Shown: one piece after another, positions 7,737 through 15,560 of the stretch
Numbering within the stretch: position 1 is the stretch's first letter
Layout of the letters: the number at the start of each line of letters is the position of its first letter
Assembly: GCF_900108335.1 (NCBI RefSeq)
Contig: NZ_FNVT01000034.1
Location: 1-64,000, forward strand
Source: Nonomuraea solani
Lineage (GTDB): Bacteria > Actinomycetota > Actinomycetes > Streptosporangiales > Streptosporangiaceae
DNA length: 64,000 nucleotides
Direction: 5' to 3'
Made by a program: the position numbers and the translations under genes
Notes under the pieces: generated by a model
Databases searched by the model: none
Told to the model about the DNA's origin: nothing
The model's input: the letters and a program-made list of their open reading frames with translations, nothing else

Positions 7737-8603
7737 ATGTCCGTAACCGTGATCGGGCTCGGCCCCATGGGGCAGGCCATGGCCGCCGCCTACCTGCGCG
7801 CCGGCTACGAGGTGACCGTGTGGAACCGTTCGCCCGCCAAGGCCGACGACCTGGTGACCCAGGGGGCGCGGCGGGCGGGGTCGGTCGAGGAGGCGCTCAC
7901 CGCGAACGACCTCGTGGTGCTGAGCCTGACCGACTATGACGCGATGTACGCCATCCTGGCCCAGGCCCCGGCGGCGGCCCTGGCCGGTCGGACCGTGGTC
8001 AACCTCACCTCCGACACCCCCGACCGGGCCCGTGAGGCGGCCGCGTGGCTGGCCGAGCGGGGGGCCGTGCAGGTCACCGGCGGGGTGCAGGTGCCGCCTC
8101 CGGGGATCGGCACGCCTGGGGCCTCGACGTACTACAGCGGTCCCGAAGACGTGATCGAGAAGCATCGGAGCGCGCTGGAGGTGCTGACCGGGATCGAGTA
8201 CGTCGGCGCCGACCCGGGCCTGGCGGCGCTCTACTACCAGATCGGGATCGACATGTTCTGGACCGGGCTGGCCGGCTACCTGCACGGTCAGGCGGTCGCG
8301 GAGGCCAATGGGATCTCGGCCGAACGGTTCCTGCCGCATGCCGTGAAGACCATGAACTTCCAGTACTTCCTGGAGTTCTACGCCCCGCGCATCGCCGCCG
8401 GCGACCACCGGGGCGACGTCGACCGGCTGGCCATGGGCGTGGCCAGCCTGGAGCACGTGGTGCACACCGCTCGGGCGTCCGGCGTGGACCCCGCACTGCC
8501 GGCCGCCGTCCTGGACGTGTTCCGCCGGGGCGTCGCTGCGGGCCACGGCCAGGACAGCCTTACGAGCCTGGTCGGCGTGCTGAAGGACCAGCGCGCCGGG
8601 TGA
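7737..8603 (+). CDS. NADPH-dependent imine-reductase-like oxidoreductase
   Basis: A 288-residue member of the 6-phosphogluconate/beta-hydroxyacid dehydrogenase superfamily. The N-terminal Rossmann fold has GLGPMGQAMA (about 7-16) and the NADP-type loop WNRSPAKAD. A long interdomain helix leads to the C-terminal helical dimerisation domain. The segment LAALYYQIGID places Tyr where imine reductases carry Asp or Tyr as the proposed proton donor. The beta-hydroxyacid-dehydrogenase lysine is not evident. This favours an imine reductase-like enzyme over a 3-hydroxyisobutyrate dehydrogenase. ATG with GGAGAG 8 nt upstream. Confidence 0.75.
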   Translation: MSVTVIGLGPMGQAMAAAYLRAGYEVTVWNRSPAKADDLVTQGARRAGSVEEALTANDLVVLSLTDYDAMYAILAQAPAAALAGRTVVNLTSDTPDRAREAAAWLAERGAVQVTGGVQVPPPGIGTPGASTYYSGPEDVIEKHRSALEVLTGIEYVGADPGLAALYYQIGIDMFWTGLAGYLHGQAVAEANGISAERFLPHAVKTMNFQYFLEFYAPRIAAGDHRGDVDRLAMGVASLEHVVHTARASGVDPALPAAVLDVFRRGVAAGHGQDSLTSLVGVLKDQRAG

Positions 8604-9174
8604 CCCGGAGGAACCCTCCTCCTGGCCGCCCGGCGGATCGGCTACTCGGAGGGTCGGCTGCTGGGCGGGGTGCCGCCCGGGGGCCGGTCTCCCGGAGGGG
8701 TAGGTCCTGCCGGGGGATTGGCTGTTCGGCGGGTCGGCCCCCCGGAAGGTCGGTTGGCCGGAGGGCCGGCCCCGGGTTGGCCCCCGGTGGGTCGCCCTCC
8801 GAGAGCCGGTAGGCCGCGGGATCGGCTCCCCGAAGGGTCGGCCTCCTGGAGGGCTGCAGGCCGGAGGGCTGGCGGCTGGGGGCGCCTCCCTAGGGTCGGC
8901 TGGTCGGAGAGTCGGGCTCCCCGGATCGTCGGCGTCGGCCCTCCGGATCGTCGGTCCTGTGGATCGTTGGCCCCCCGGAGGGTGCCTCCCCCGGATGGTG
9001 CCTCCCGGATGGTGGCCCCTGGATGGTGGCCCCCGGATGGTGGCCCCTGGATGGTGCCTCCCCCGGATGGTGCCTCCCCCGGAGGGTTGGCTGGCTGGAG
9101 GGGTGGCCGTTGGGAGGAGCGGTCCCCCGAAGGGGTGCCTCTTCGGGGGATTGGACGGCCGGGGAGGTCGGTTC
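8604..9174. repeat. 570-bp GC-rich repeat block, no gene
   Basis: The gap between the reductase and subtilase genes is built of short imperfect repeats. The clearest are six copies of a ~15-bp unit, CGGATGGTGGCCCCT or CGGATGGTGCCTCCC, between 8991 and 9080. GGTCGGCC/CCCGGAGGG words flank it. Open frames through it give only Pro/Gly/Ser/Arg low-complexity translations. I see no gene, terminator or RNA. Confidence 0.7.
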
Positions 9175-10533
9175 TCAGGCCATGCTCTTGGCCCGGCGCT
9201 GCAGTGCCGCGATGATTCCCGCCGGGTCGAGAGTTCCGTACCCGTAGTCGTAGTCGAACCCGACCTCGCTCCGGTCCTCGGCCGTGCGGCGCAGCAGGGC
9301 CCGTAGCTGGGCCGGCGACAGACGGGACGCCGGCCAGCGCGTGCGGACCGCGGCGACCAGCCCGGCCGCCACCGGGGCCGCCGCCGAGGTGCCCGAGTCG
9401 GGCTCGCCGGCGCCGAACGCGCCGGAGCCGGAGAAGTGCGTGTACGCGCAGACGTCCGGCTTGCGGGCGGTCAGCCGGCCCGGCCCCTGCGAGGAGTAGC
9501 CCACGCGGTCGCCGTTGACGTCGACGCCGCCGATCGACAGGGCCTTCGGGTGGGAGTTGGCGCCCACGATGGGCCGGGTGGAGTAGGCGCAGCGGGCGTC
9601 CCGGCAGTCGCGCCCGCAGTTGCCCGCCGCGAACAGCACGTCGGCCCCCGCCCGGTCGAGGGCGGCCACCATCAGGTTGAACGGATGGGCGGCGTTGTCG
9701 GAGTAGTTGCCCGGATGTCCAACGGGAAAGTCCCATTCGGGGGAGAACGACCCCCACGAGTTGTTCACGACAAGGGCTCTGGACGCGGCGGGCTGGGCGT
9801 CGAGCACGTTGCGCAAGTGCGCGAACGCCGACACCGCGTCCGACAGCAGTCCGTCCATGGCCGAGCCGCCCGGCCGGGTGGACAGCAGCAGCGGGATGTC
9901 GATCAGCGTGGCCTGCGGCGCGGCGAGCAGCGTGTCGAAGGCGCACATGGTCCCGTGATCGACCTCGAACTCGCCCGGCCGCCCCGTCACCCCCGACGGG
10001 CTCCAGCACCGCTCGGCGTCCAGCGTGACGCCCCGGCCGAGCTGCCTGGCCGTGTGGGCGGCGTTGATCCCGGTGTCGAGCACCGCCAGCGCCACGCCGG
10101 TGCCGTCGAGCCCCTCGGCGTGCAGGCCGGGGACGTTCAGCAGCCGCTCGACGTCGTGCCAGTCGCCGACCGGCCCGTCGCCGCCGCACGTCGGCGCGGA
10201 CTCGATGACGGGATCGGAGAAGACGCCCACCACGTCGGGCCTGAGCGTGGGCAGCAGTGTGACCCTGGCGGCCAGTTCGTCGTCGGAGATCGTACCCCTG
10301 ACCAGGACGGAGGCGTCTTCGGCGGCCAGCGAGAAGTCGAGCGGCTGGTTGAGCGAGAGCGGATCGCCGCCGGCGGCGGGTACGGGCCTGGGCAAGGCCA
10401 CGGGCGTGAACGCCGTGTCGAGCTCGACCCCGGGCAGCCCGTCGGCGACGTCGGCCGTGGTGGCGGTCCGGTCGGGGTCGGCGACGGCCGCGACCAGATC
10501 GGGGGAGGGGCGAAGCTGGATCAGGACCCGCAT
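9175..10533 (-). CDS. S8 family subtilisin-like serine peptidase without signal peptide
   Basis: A 452-residue protease. The catalytic triad is visible: Asp in VALAVLDTGI (about 172), His in VDHGTMCA (about 214) and Ser in DSGTSAAAPVAAG (about 390). The oxyanion Asn is in FAAGNCGRDC. An N-terminal ~150 residues could act as a pro-domain (VLVRGTISDDELAARV). Unlike most subtilases it begins MRVLIQLRPSPD, with no hydrophobic export signal and no C-terminal membrane helix. It may therefore be cytoplasmic or exported by a non-classical route. It stands alone, divergent from the next gene. Confidence 0.85.
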   Translation of the reverse strand: MRVLIQLRPSPDLVAAVADPDRTATTADVADGLPGVELDTAFTPVALPRPVPAAGGDPLSLNQPLDFSLAAEDASVLVRGTISDDELAARVTLLPTLRPDVVGVFSDPVIESAPTCGGDGPVGDWHDVERLLNVPGLHAEGLDGTGVALAVLDTGINAAHTARQLGRGVTLDAERCWSPSGVTGRPGEFEVDHGTMCAFDTLLAAPQATLIDIPLLLSTRPGGSAMDGLLSDAVSAFAHLRNVLDAQPAASRALVVNNSWGSFSPEWDFPVGHPGNYSDNAAHPFNLMVAALDRAGADVLFAAGNCGRDCRDARCAYSTRPIVGANSHPKALSIGGVDVNGDRVGYSSQGPGRLTARKPDVCAYTHFSGSGAFGAGEPDSGTSAAAPVAAGLVAAVRTRWPASRLSPAQLRALLRRTAEDRSEVGFDYDYGYGTLDPAGIIAALQRRAKSMA

Positions 10534-10715
10534 GAGTCACCACCGGTTGAATGGAGGGAACGAACCTCCCAACATTCCTTCATTCGCTTGCGCTCGTCCA
10601 GCGGATCTCTGGGGTTTTGACCTGCAAAAACACCCCAATCGGTGCGAAGCGGACGACATTTGTTCTGGGCCGTCAGGCTTCCTTGTTTTCGGTCTGTTCA
10701 CTACGGTGAGGAATC

Positions 10716-12755
10716 ATGACGCTCCAGGCGCAGAAGCCGGTCGACGATGGGAAAAAGGCTCACTGGCTGGCGGTGCGGCCGAGGCTCATCCTCGCCAGCG
10801 CCTTCATGCTCTTTCTCGAGCTGGCACTGATCCGGTGGACCGGGTCCAACATCGTCCACCTCAGTTATTTCACCAATTTCGTGCTGCTCGGCTCGTTCCT
10901 GGGCATCGGGCTCGGCTTCCTGCGGGTGGGGCGCTCGCACCGGCAGCCGTTCTACTCGCCCATCGTGCTGGCCGTCCTGGTGATCGTCGTGCTGACCTTC
11001 CCGGTCACCGTCGACAGGAACACCGAGGGCGTCCTCTACTGGACGAGCCTGTCCACCACGGGCCCGCCCGCCTGGCTGATCCTGCCGGTGATCTTCTGCG
11101 CCGCGGCCGTCATCCTCATGGGCCCCGCCGAGCTCGTCGGCCGCTGTTTTCCCGAGCTGCCGCGCCTGGAGGCCTACCGCTACGACCTGATCGGCAGCCT
11201 CACGGGCATCGCCGCGTTCACCGCGCTGTCGTTCCTGAGCGCGCCGCCGGTGTTCTGGGGGCTGATCGCGGCCATCTGCTACGGCCTGCTGCTGGTGCCG
11301 CGGCCGCGCGTGATCTACGTGGGGCTCGTGACCGTGCCCTCGCTGGTCGTGGTCGGGCTGCTGCTGGCCGAGACGCTCACCGCCGGGGCCATCTGGTCGC
11401 CCTACTACAAGGTCACCACCAAGCAGCTCCAGCAGCTCGGCATCCCCGTCGTCGACATCGCGGTCAACGGCATCCCGCACCAGCAGGCCGTGCCCGCCTT
11501 CGCCCGGCTGCAGTGGGAGGCCCAGTACGGCCTGCCGTACGAGCGCACCTCCAAGCCGCCGAAGGACGTGCTCATCGTCGGCGCGGGCAGTGGCACCGAC
11601 GTGGCGATCGCCCTGTCCAAGGGCGCCGCCCGCGTCGACGCCGTGGAGATCGACCCCAAGCTGCGCGAGCTCGGCGGCTCGGAACACCCCGACCGCCCCT
11701 ACGACGACCCGCGCGTCACCACCCACGTCACCGACGGCCGCGCCTTCCTGGAGCGCAGCGGCGACAAGTACGACCTCATCCTGTTCGCCCTGCCCGACTC
11801 GCTCACCCTCGTCTCCGGCGCCAGCTCGCTGCGACTGGAGAGCTACCTGTTCACCGAAGAGGCCATGAAGGCCGCCCGCGCCCACCTCAAGCCGGGCGGC
11901 ACGTTCTCGATGTACAACTACTACCGCGAGAGCTGGCTCGTCGACCGGCTGGCCTCGACCATGCAGAGCGCCTTCGGCCACAAGCCGTGCGTCGACGTCG
12001 TCAGCACCGCCGGCCAGCAGGCCGTGATCACCGCCGGCCTGGCCGCGACCGACCAGCGCTGCGCCGGCGAATGGCCGGGCGCCGCCGCCGGCACCCCGCA
12101 GCCCGCCAGCGACGACCGGCCGTTCCTCTATCTCAAGGACGCCACGATCCCGCCGATCTACCTCATCACGCTCGGCCTGATCCTCATCGTCAGCCTGCTG
12201 GCCGTCCGCGTCGTCGCGGGCCCGTACGAGCGCATGCGCCCCTATTCGGACCTGTTCCTGCTGGGCGTGGCGTTCATGCTGCTGGAGACGAAGAGCGTGA
12301 CCGGGTTCGCGCTGCTGTTCGGCACCACGTGGGTGGTCAACGCGATCGTGTTCGCGGGCGTGCTCGTCGCGGTGCTGGCCGCGGTCGAGGTGACCCGCCG
12401 CTTCCGCATGCCACCCCTACCGGTCATGTACGCCGTGCTGCTCGCGGGCCTGCTGCTGGCCTGGCTGGTGCCGAACGAGTGGCTGCTGTCGCTCCCGCTG
12501 CCCCTGCGCGCGGTGGCGGCCGTGACGGTGGCGTTCCTGCCCATCTTCGCGGCCAACGTGATCTTCGCCAAGCGCTTCGCCGAGACGGCCGACGCCACCA
12601 CCTCCTTCGGCGCCAACCTCCTGGGCGCCATGGTGGGCGGCTGCCTGGAGTACGCGGCGCTGGTGATCGGCTACAAGGGCCTGCTCATCGTGGCGGCCGT
12701 GCTCTACGTCGGCGCCCTGGTGTTGCTCCCGAGGAAGAAGTCCGCGCTGGTGTGA
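10716..12755 (+). CDS. polytopic membrane protein with spermidine-synthase-like domain
   Basis: A 679-residue protein. About seven N-terminal transmembrane helices (about 20-225) precede a Rossmann methyltransferase/spermidine-synthase-like domain. That domain has DVLIVGAGSGTDVAIALSKG (about 285-304), VDAVEIDPKL and DGRAFLERSGDKYDLI (about 345-360). About seven more helices follow (from about 480). Membrane SpeE-like fusions are widespread and mostly uncharacterised, so aminopropyl transfer is not assured. The ATG at 10716 has GGTGAGGA 5 nt upstream. Confidence 0.8.
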   Translation: MTLQAQKPVDDGKKAHWLAVRPRLILASAFMLFLELALIRWTGSNIVHLSYFTNFVLLGSFLGIGLGFLRVGRSHRQPFYSPIVLAVLVIVVLTFPVTVDRNTEGVLYWTSLSTTGPPAWLILPVIFCAAAVILMGPAELVGRCFPELPRLEAYRYDLIGSLTGIAAFTALSFLSAPPVFWGLIAAICYGLLLVPRPRVIYVGLVTVPSLVVVGLLLAETLTAGAIWSPYYKVTTKQLQQLGIPVVDIAVNGIPHQQAVPAFARLQWEAQYGLPYERTSKPPKDVLIVGAGSGTDVAIALSKGAARVDAVEIDPKLRELGGSEHPDRPYDDPRVTTHVTDGRAFLERSGDKYDLILFALPDSLTLVSGASSLRLESYLFTEEAMKAARAHLKPGGTFSMYNYYRESWLVDRLASTMQSAFGHKPCVDVVSTAGQQAVITAGLAATDQRCAGEWPGAAAGTPQPASDDRPFLYLKDATIPPIYLITLGLILIVSLLAVRVVAGPYERMRPYSDLFLLGVAFMLLETKSVTGFALLFGTTWVVNAIVFAGVLVAVLAAVEVTRRFRMPPLPVMYAVLLAGLLLAWLVPNEWLLSLPLPLRAVAAVTVAFLPIFAANVIFAKRFAETADATTSFGANLLGAMVGGCLEYAALVIGYKGLLIVAAVLYVGALVLLPRKKSALV

Positions 12756-12947
12756 CAGAGCCGGAAAATAGTTTATGGAATTCTCGCCCAATGGCTCGGA
12801 GAATGCTTTTCGCCGTGGCTTGATTTGTCGCGGAACACGAGGTGAGCTAGACGTACCAGCCATGTCGTAAAGAGAAAATCGTCCGCGTGAAAGGGAGGTA
12901 CGCCATCGGGGGTGACGTCCGGTAAACCCACGAGAAAAGGTGAACTC

Positions 12948-14288
12948 ATGGCGACACGAGGGGCAGCAAGGATAGATGTCGAGCTCGCCCAGCGACAGGA
13001 GCCGGAGCCGATGCCCGCCGGACGCGCGGAACAGGTCGCCGCGGTGCTCCCCAAGGGAGTGCTGTTCGCGACGCCGGACCGCGCGGCGGCGGAGGAGCCC
13101 AGGGTGCCGCAGGCGGAGTGGTCGCTGACCTCCGCGTGGCCCTACCGGGGCCAGACCGCCACCGGCACCGCCGCCGTCTACTACGGCGCGGGCCACGACC
13201 GCCTCACCAGGCCGATGATCTTCGCGGACGGGTTCGACCACGGGCCCAGCGACCTGCGCGGGCTCTGGCGCCGCCTCAACGCCCCCTATCCACCACGGCG
13301 GCACCGCCTGCTCGACCAGCTCCTCGCCCAGGGCATCGACATCGTGCTGCTGGGCTACGGCGCCCGGCACATCCACATCCAGGCGAACGCGGGCGTGGCG
13401 GCGACCTGCGTCCGCCGGGCCATCAGCGAGCGGGCCGGGAACGCGCCGCTGATCGTCGGCGGCGTCGGCATGGGCGGGCTGGTCACCCGCTACGCGCTGG
13501 CGGAGATGGAGAACCGGCGCGAGGACCACCAGACCATGACGTACCTGTCCTACGACGCGCCCCACAACGGCGCCTGGATCCCGCTCATCCTGCAGCAGCT
13601 CGCGTACTTCTCGGCGAGCCTCGCCCCGGCCGCGCCCGGCCAGGCGGACCTGATCGCCAGCCCCGCCGCGCAGCAACTGCTGTGGGCGTGGGTCGAGAGC
13701 GGCGGGTACTCCGGGCCCGTCGCCACCGCCAGCCCGCTGCGCGTGGAGTTCATCGAGGACCTGCGCCGCGTCGGCTGGTTCCCGGTACGGCCGCGCAAAC
13801 TCGGCGTGGCCAACGGCGCCGCCGACGGCACCGGCAGGAACGTGCCGCCCGACGTGCCGGTGTTCGAGTGGACCGCGCTCGGCGGGCTCGTCGGCGCCAC
13901 GGTCCGCACGCAGCCCGATCGCGGCACGAACCGGCACGTCGGCGGCATGCGGGCGGTGCCGGTGTGGGCCAGCAAGAGCTATACCAGCGACGTCGCGCCG
14001 TTCGACGGAGCGCCGGGCGGGACGCTGCCCGCGTACGGGATGCTCGCCGACCAGCTCGGCGTGCCGATCGACGACCGTTACCGCTCGGCCTGCTTCGTCC
14101 CGTCCGTGAGCGCGGTCGCCCTCCAGTACGACCCGGTCGAGTGGACGGTCGATCTCTACACCGACATCACCGCCCTGTCGCCCGAGCACAGCCAGCTCGA
14201 CGACTTCCAGTGCGACGCCCACAACTCCGAGCACGGCGAGGTGACCGCCACGCTGGCGGAGTGGATCCTGGGCCAGCTCGGCAAGTGA
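12948..14288 (+). CDS. alpha/beta-hydrolase-like protein lacking the nucleophile serine
   Basis: A 446-residue protein resembling PGAP1/LCAT-like esterases. An early GFDHGPSDLRG segment is followed by IDIVLLGYGARH. The nucleophile-elbow strand-turn-helix LIVGGVGMGGLVTRYAL sits at about 168-184, followed by YLSYDAPHNGAWIPL. The expected GxSxG reads GVGMG, with Gly174 in place of Ser. The protein is therefore probably non-hydrolytic, or uses another residue. ATG 12948 follows AAGGTGAACTC. No signal peptide. It is followed after 57 bp, with a strong hairpin between, by a P450 on the same strand; the pair may form one pathway. Confidence 0.65.
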   Translation: MATRGAARIDVELAQRQEPEPMPAGRAEQVAAVLPKGVLFATPDRAAAEEPRVPQAEWSLTSAWPYRGQTATGTAAVYYGAGHDRLTRPMIFADGFDHGPSDLRGLWRRLNAPYPPRRHRLLDQLLAQGIDIVLLGYGARHIHIQANAGVAATCVRRAISERAGNAPLIVGGVGMGGLVTRYALAEMENRREDHQTMTYLSYDAPHNGAWIPLILQQLAYFSASLAPAAPGQADLIASPAAQQLLWAWVESGGYSGPVATASPLRVEFIEDLRRVGWFPVRPRKLGVANGAADGTGRNVPPDVPVFEWTALGGLVGATVRTQPDRGTNRHVGGMRAVPVWASKSYTSDVAPFDGAPGGTLPAYGMLADQLGVPIDDRYRSACFVPSVSAVALQYDPVEWTVDLYTDITALSPEHSQLDDFQCDAHNSEHGEVTATLAEWILGQLGK

Positions 14289-14296
14289 GCACCTGC

Positions 14297-14328
14297 GCGG
14301 GCGGCGGGCCGGCCGGTCCGCCGCCCGC
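14297..14328 (+). terminator. strong hairpin between hydrolase-like and P450 genes
   Basis: Perfect 11-bp arms GCGGGCGGCGG and CCGCCGCCCGC with a 10-nt loop and no T-run. It may terminate, attenuate or stabilise the upstream message. It leaves only 17 nt before the P450 start. Confidence 0.55.
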
Positions 14329-14345
14329 CCGAACGGGGGACCCGA

Positions 14346-15560
14346 ATGCTCGAGGAGATGCTGCCCGGCCACGACGGGCTGCTCGCCGACCCCTACCCCG
14401 CGTACGCGCGGCTGCGGGAGTCGGGCGAGCCCCACCTGGTGAGACTGCGCGGCGGCCTGTACGGCTGGCTCGTGACCCGCTACGACGACGCCCGCGCCGC
14501 GCTCGCCGACCCGAGGCTGAGCAAGGACCCGCGCAACGCGCCCGCCGACTGGCGGGAGGCGGGGCGCGGCCGGCCGCTGGAGGACCGGTCCGGGCTGGGC
14601 ACCCACCTGCTCACCACCGACCCGCCCGAGCACACCCGGCTGCGTCGCCTGGTGTCCGGGTTCTTCACCGCGCGGCGGCTGACGGAGATGCGGCCGGGGA
14701 TCGAGGCGGCCGCGCGCACGCTCGCCGGGAGGTTGTCCCCGGGTGCCGACCTGGTCGGGGACTTCGCCGCGCCGCTGCAGTCTGCCGTGCTCTGCGACCT
14801 GCTCGGCGTGCCCGCCGGTGACCGCGCCGATTTCCGGCGGTGGACCACGGCCGTGGTGTCCTCCGAGCCGGTGCCGGGCACCGCCAGGCCGGAGGCGCTG
14901 CGGGCGCTGGCCGCGTACGTGGGGGAGCTGGCCGCCGGCAAGCGGGCCGCGCCCGGCGACGACGTGATCAGCGCGATGACCGCAGCCGGGGACTTGGGTG
15001 AGAACGAGCTGCTGTCGATGATCTTCCTGCTGCTCGTCGCCGGTCACGAGACGACCGTCGGGCTCGTCGGGCTGGGGACGTACACGCTGCTGCGGCACCC
15101 CGGCCAGCTCGCGCTGCTGCGCTCCCGCCCCGAGCTGATCGACCGGGCCGTGGAGGAACTGCTGCGCCACGACAGCCCGGTCGAGCTGGCTACCTGGCGT
15201 TTCGCGCTGGAGCCCGTGGAGCTGGGCGGAGTGCGCCTGGCCGCCGGGCAGCCCATCCTCGTCGCGCTGGCCTCGGCCAACCGCGACCCCCGGCGCTTCG
15301 ACGACCCCGACCTGCCCGACCTCACCCGGGACGACAACGCCCACCTGAGCTTCGGCCACGGTCCGCACTACTGCCTGGGCGCCCTGCTCGCCCGCGTCGT
15401 CGGCAGGGCCGCCCTGGCGGAGGTCGCCCGCCTGCCGGGGCTCGCGCTCGCGGTGCCGCCCGAGCGGCTCCAGTGGCGCGCCAGCCTCACCGTACGGGGA
15501 CCGCTAGGACTTCCGGTCACCTTCGCTTCTCAGAAGCCACAGAGCTCGTCCAGGCCCTGA
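14346..15560 (+). CDS. cytochrome P450
   Basis: A 404-residue soluble haem monooxygenase of the actinobacterial CYP105/107-like class. It has the I-helix oxygen motif LLVAGHETT (about 233-241), ExxR (EELLR), the haem loop FGHGPHYCLGALLA with the ligand Cys near 341, and THLLTTDPPEHTRLR in the B-C region. No ferredoxin gene is adjacent, so electron partners are elsewhere. Its 3' end overlaps the convergent LCP gene by 31 bp. The substrate cannot be read from sequence; the neighbouring hydrolase-like gene may supply it. Confidence 0.95.
   Translation: MLEEMLPGHDGLLADPYPAYARLRESGEPHLVRLRGGLYGWLVTRYDDARAALADPRLSKDPRNAPADWREAGRGRPLEDRSGLGTHLLTTDPPEHTRLRRLVSGFFTARRLTEMRPGIEAAARTLAGRLSPGADLVGDFAAPLQSAVLCDLLGVPAGDRADFRRWTTAVVSSEPVPGTARPEALRALAAYVGELAAGKRAAPGDDVISAMTAAGDLGENELLSMIFLLLVAGHETTVGLVGLGTYTLLRHPGQLALLRSRPELIDRAVEELLRHDSPVELATWRFALEPVELGGVRLAAGQPILVALASANRDPRRFDDPDLPDLTRDDNAHLSFGHGPHYCLGALLARVVGRAALAEVARLPGLALAVPPERLQWRASLTVRGPLGLPVTFASQKPQSSSRP

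Noticed and set aside
8642..10543. 633-codon minus-strand frame
   Set aside because: It is the wrong frame of the subtilase gene continued through the repeat block; the true frame carries the catalytic motifs.
14290..14345. Pentapeptide (biarylitide-type) precursor before either P450
   Set aside because: No MxYxH-type five-codon gene with a ribosome site is present before 14346 or before 50732.
12417..15368. 983-codon minus-strand frame
   Set aside because: Antisense shadow of three genes with clear motifs on the plus strand.
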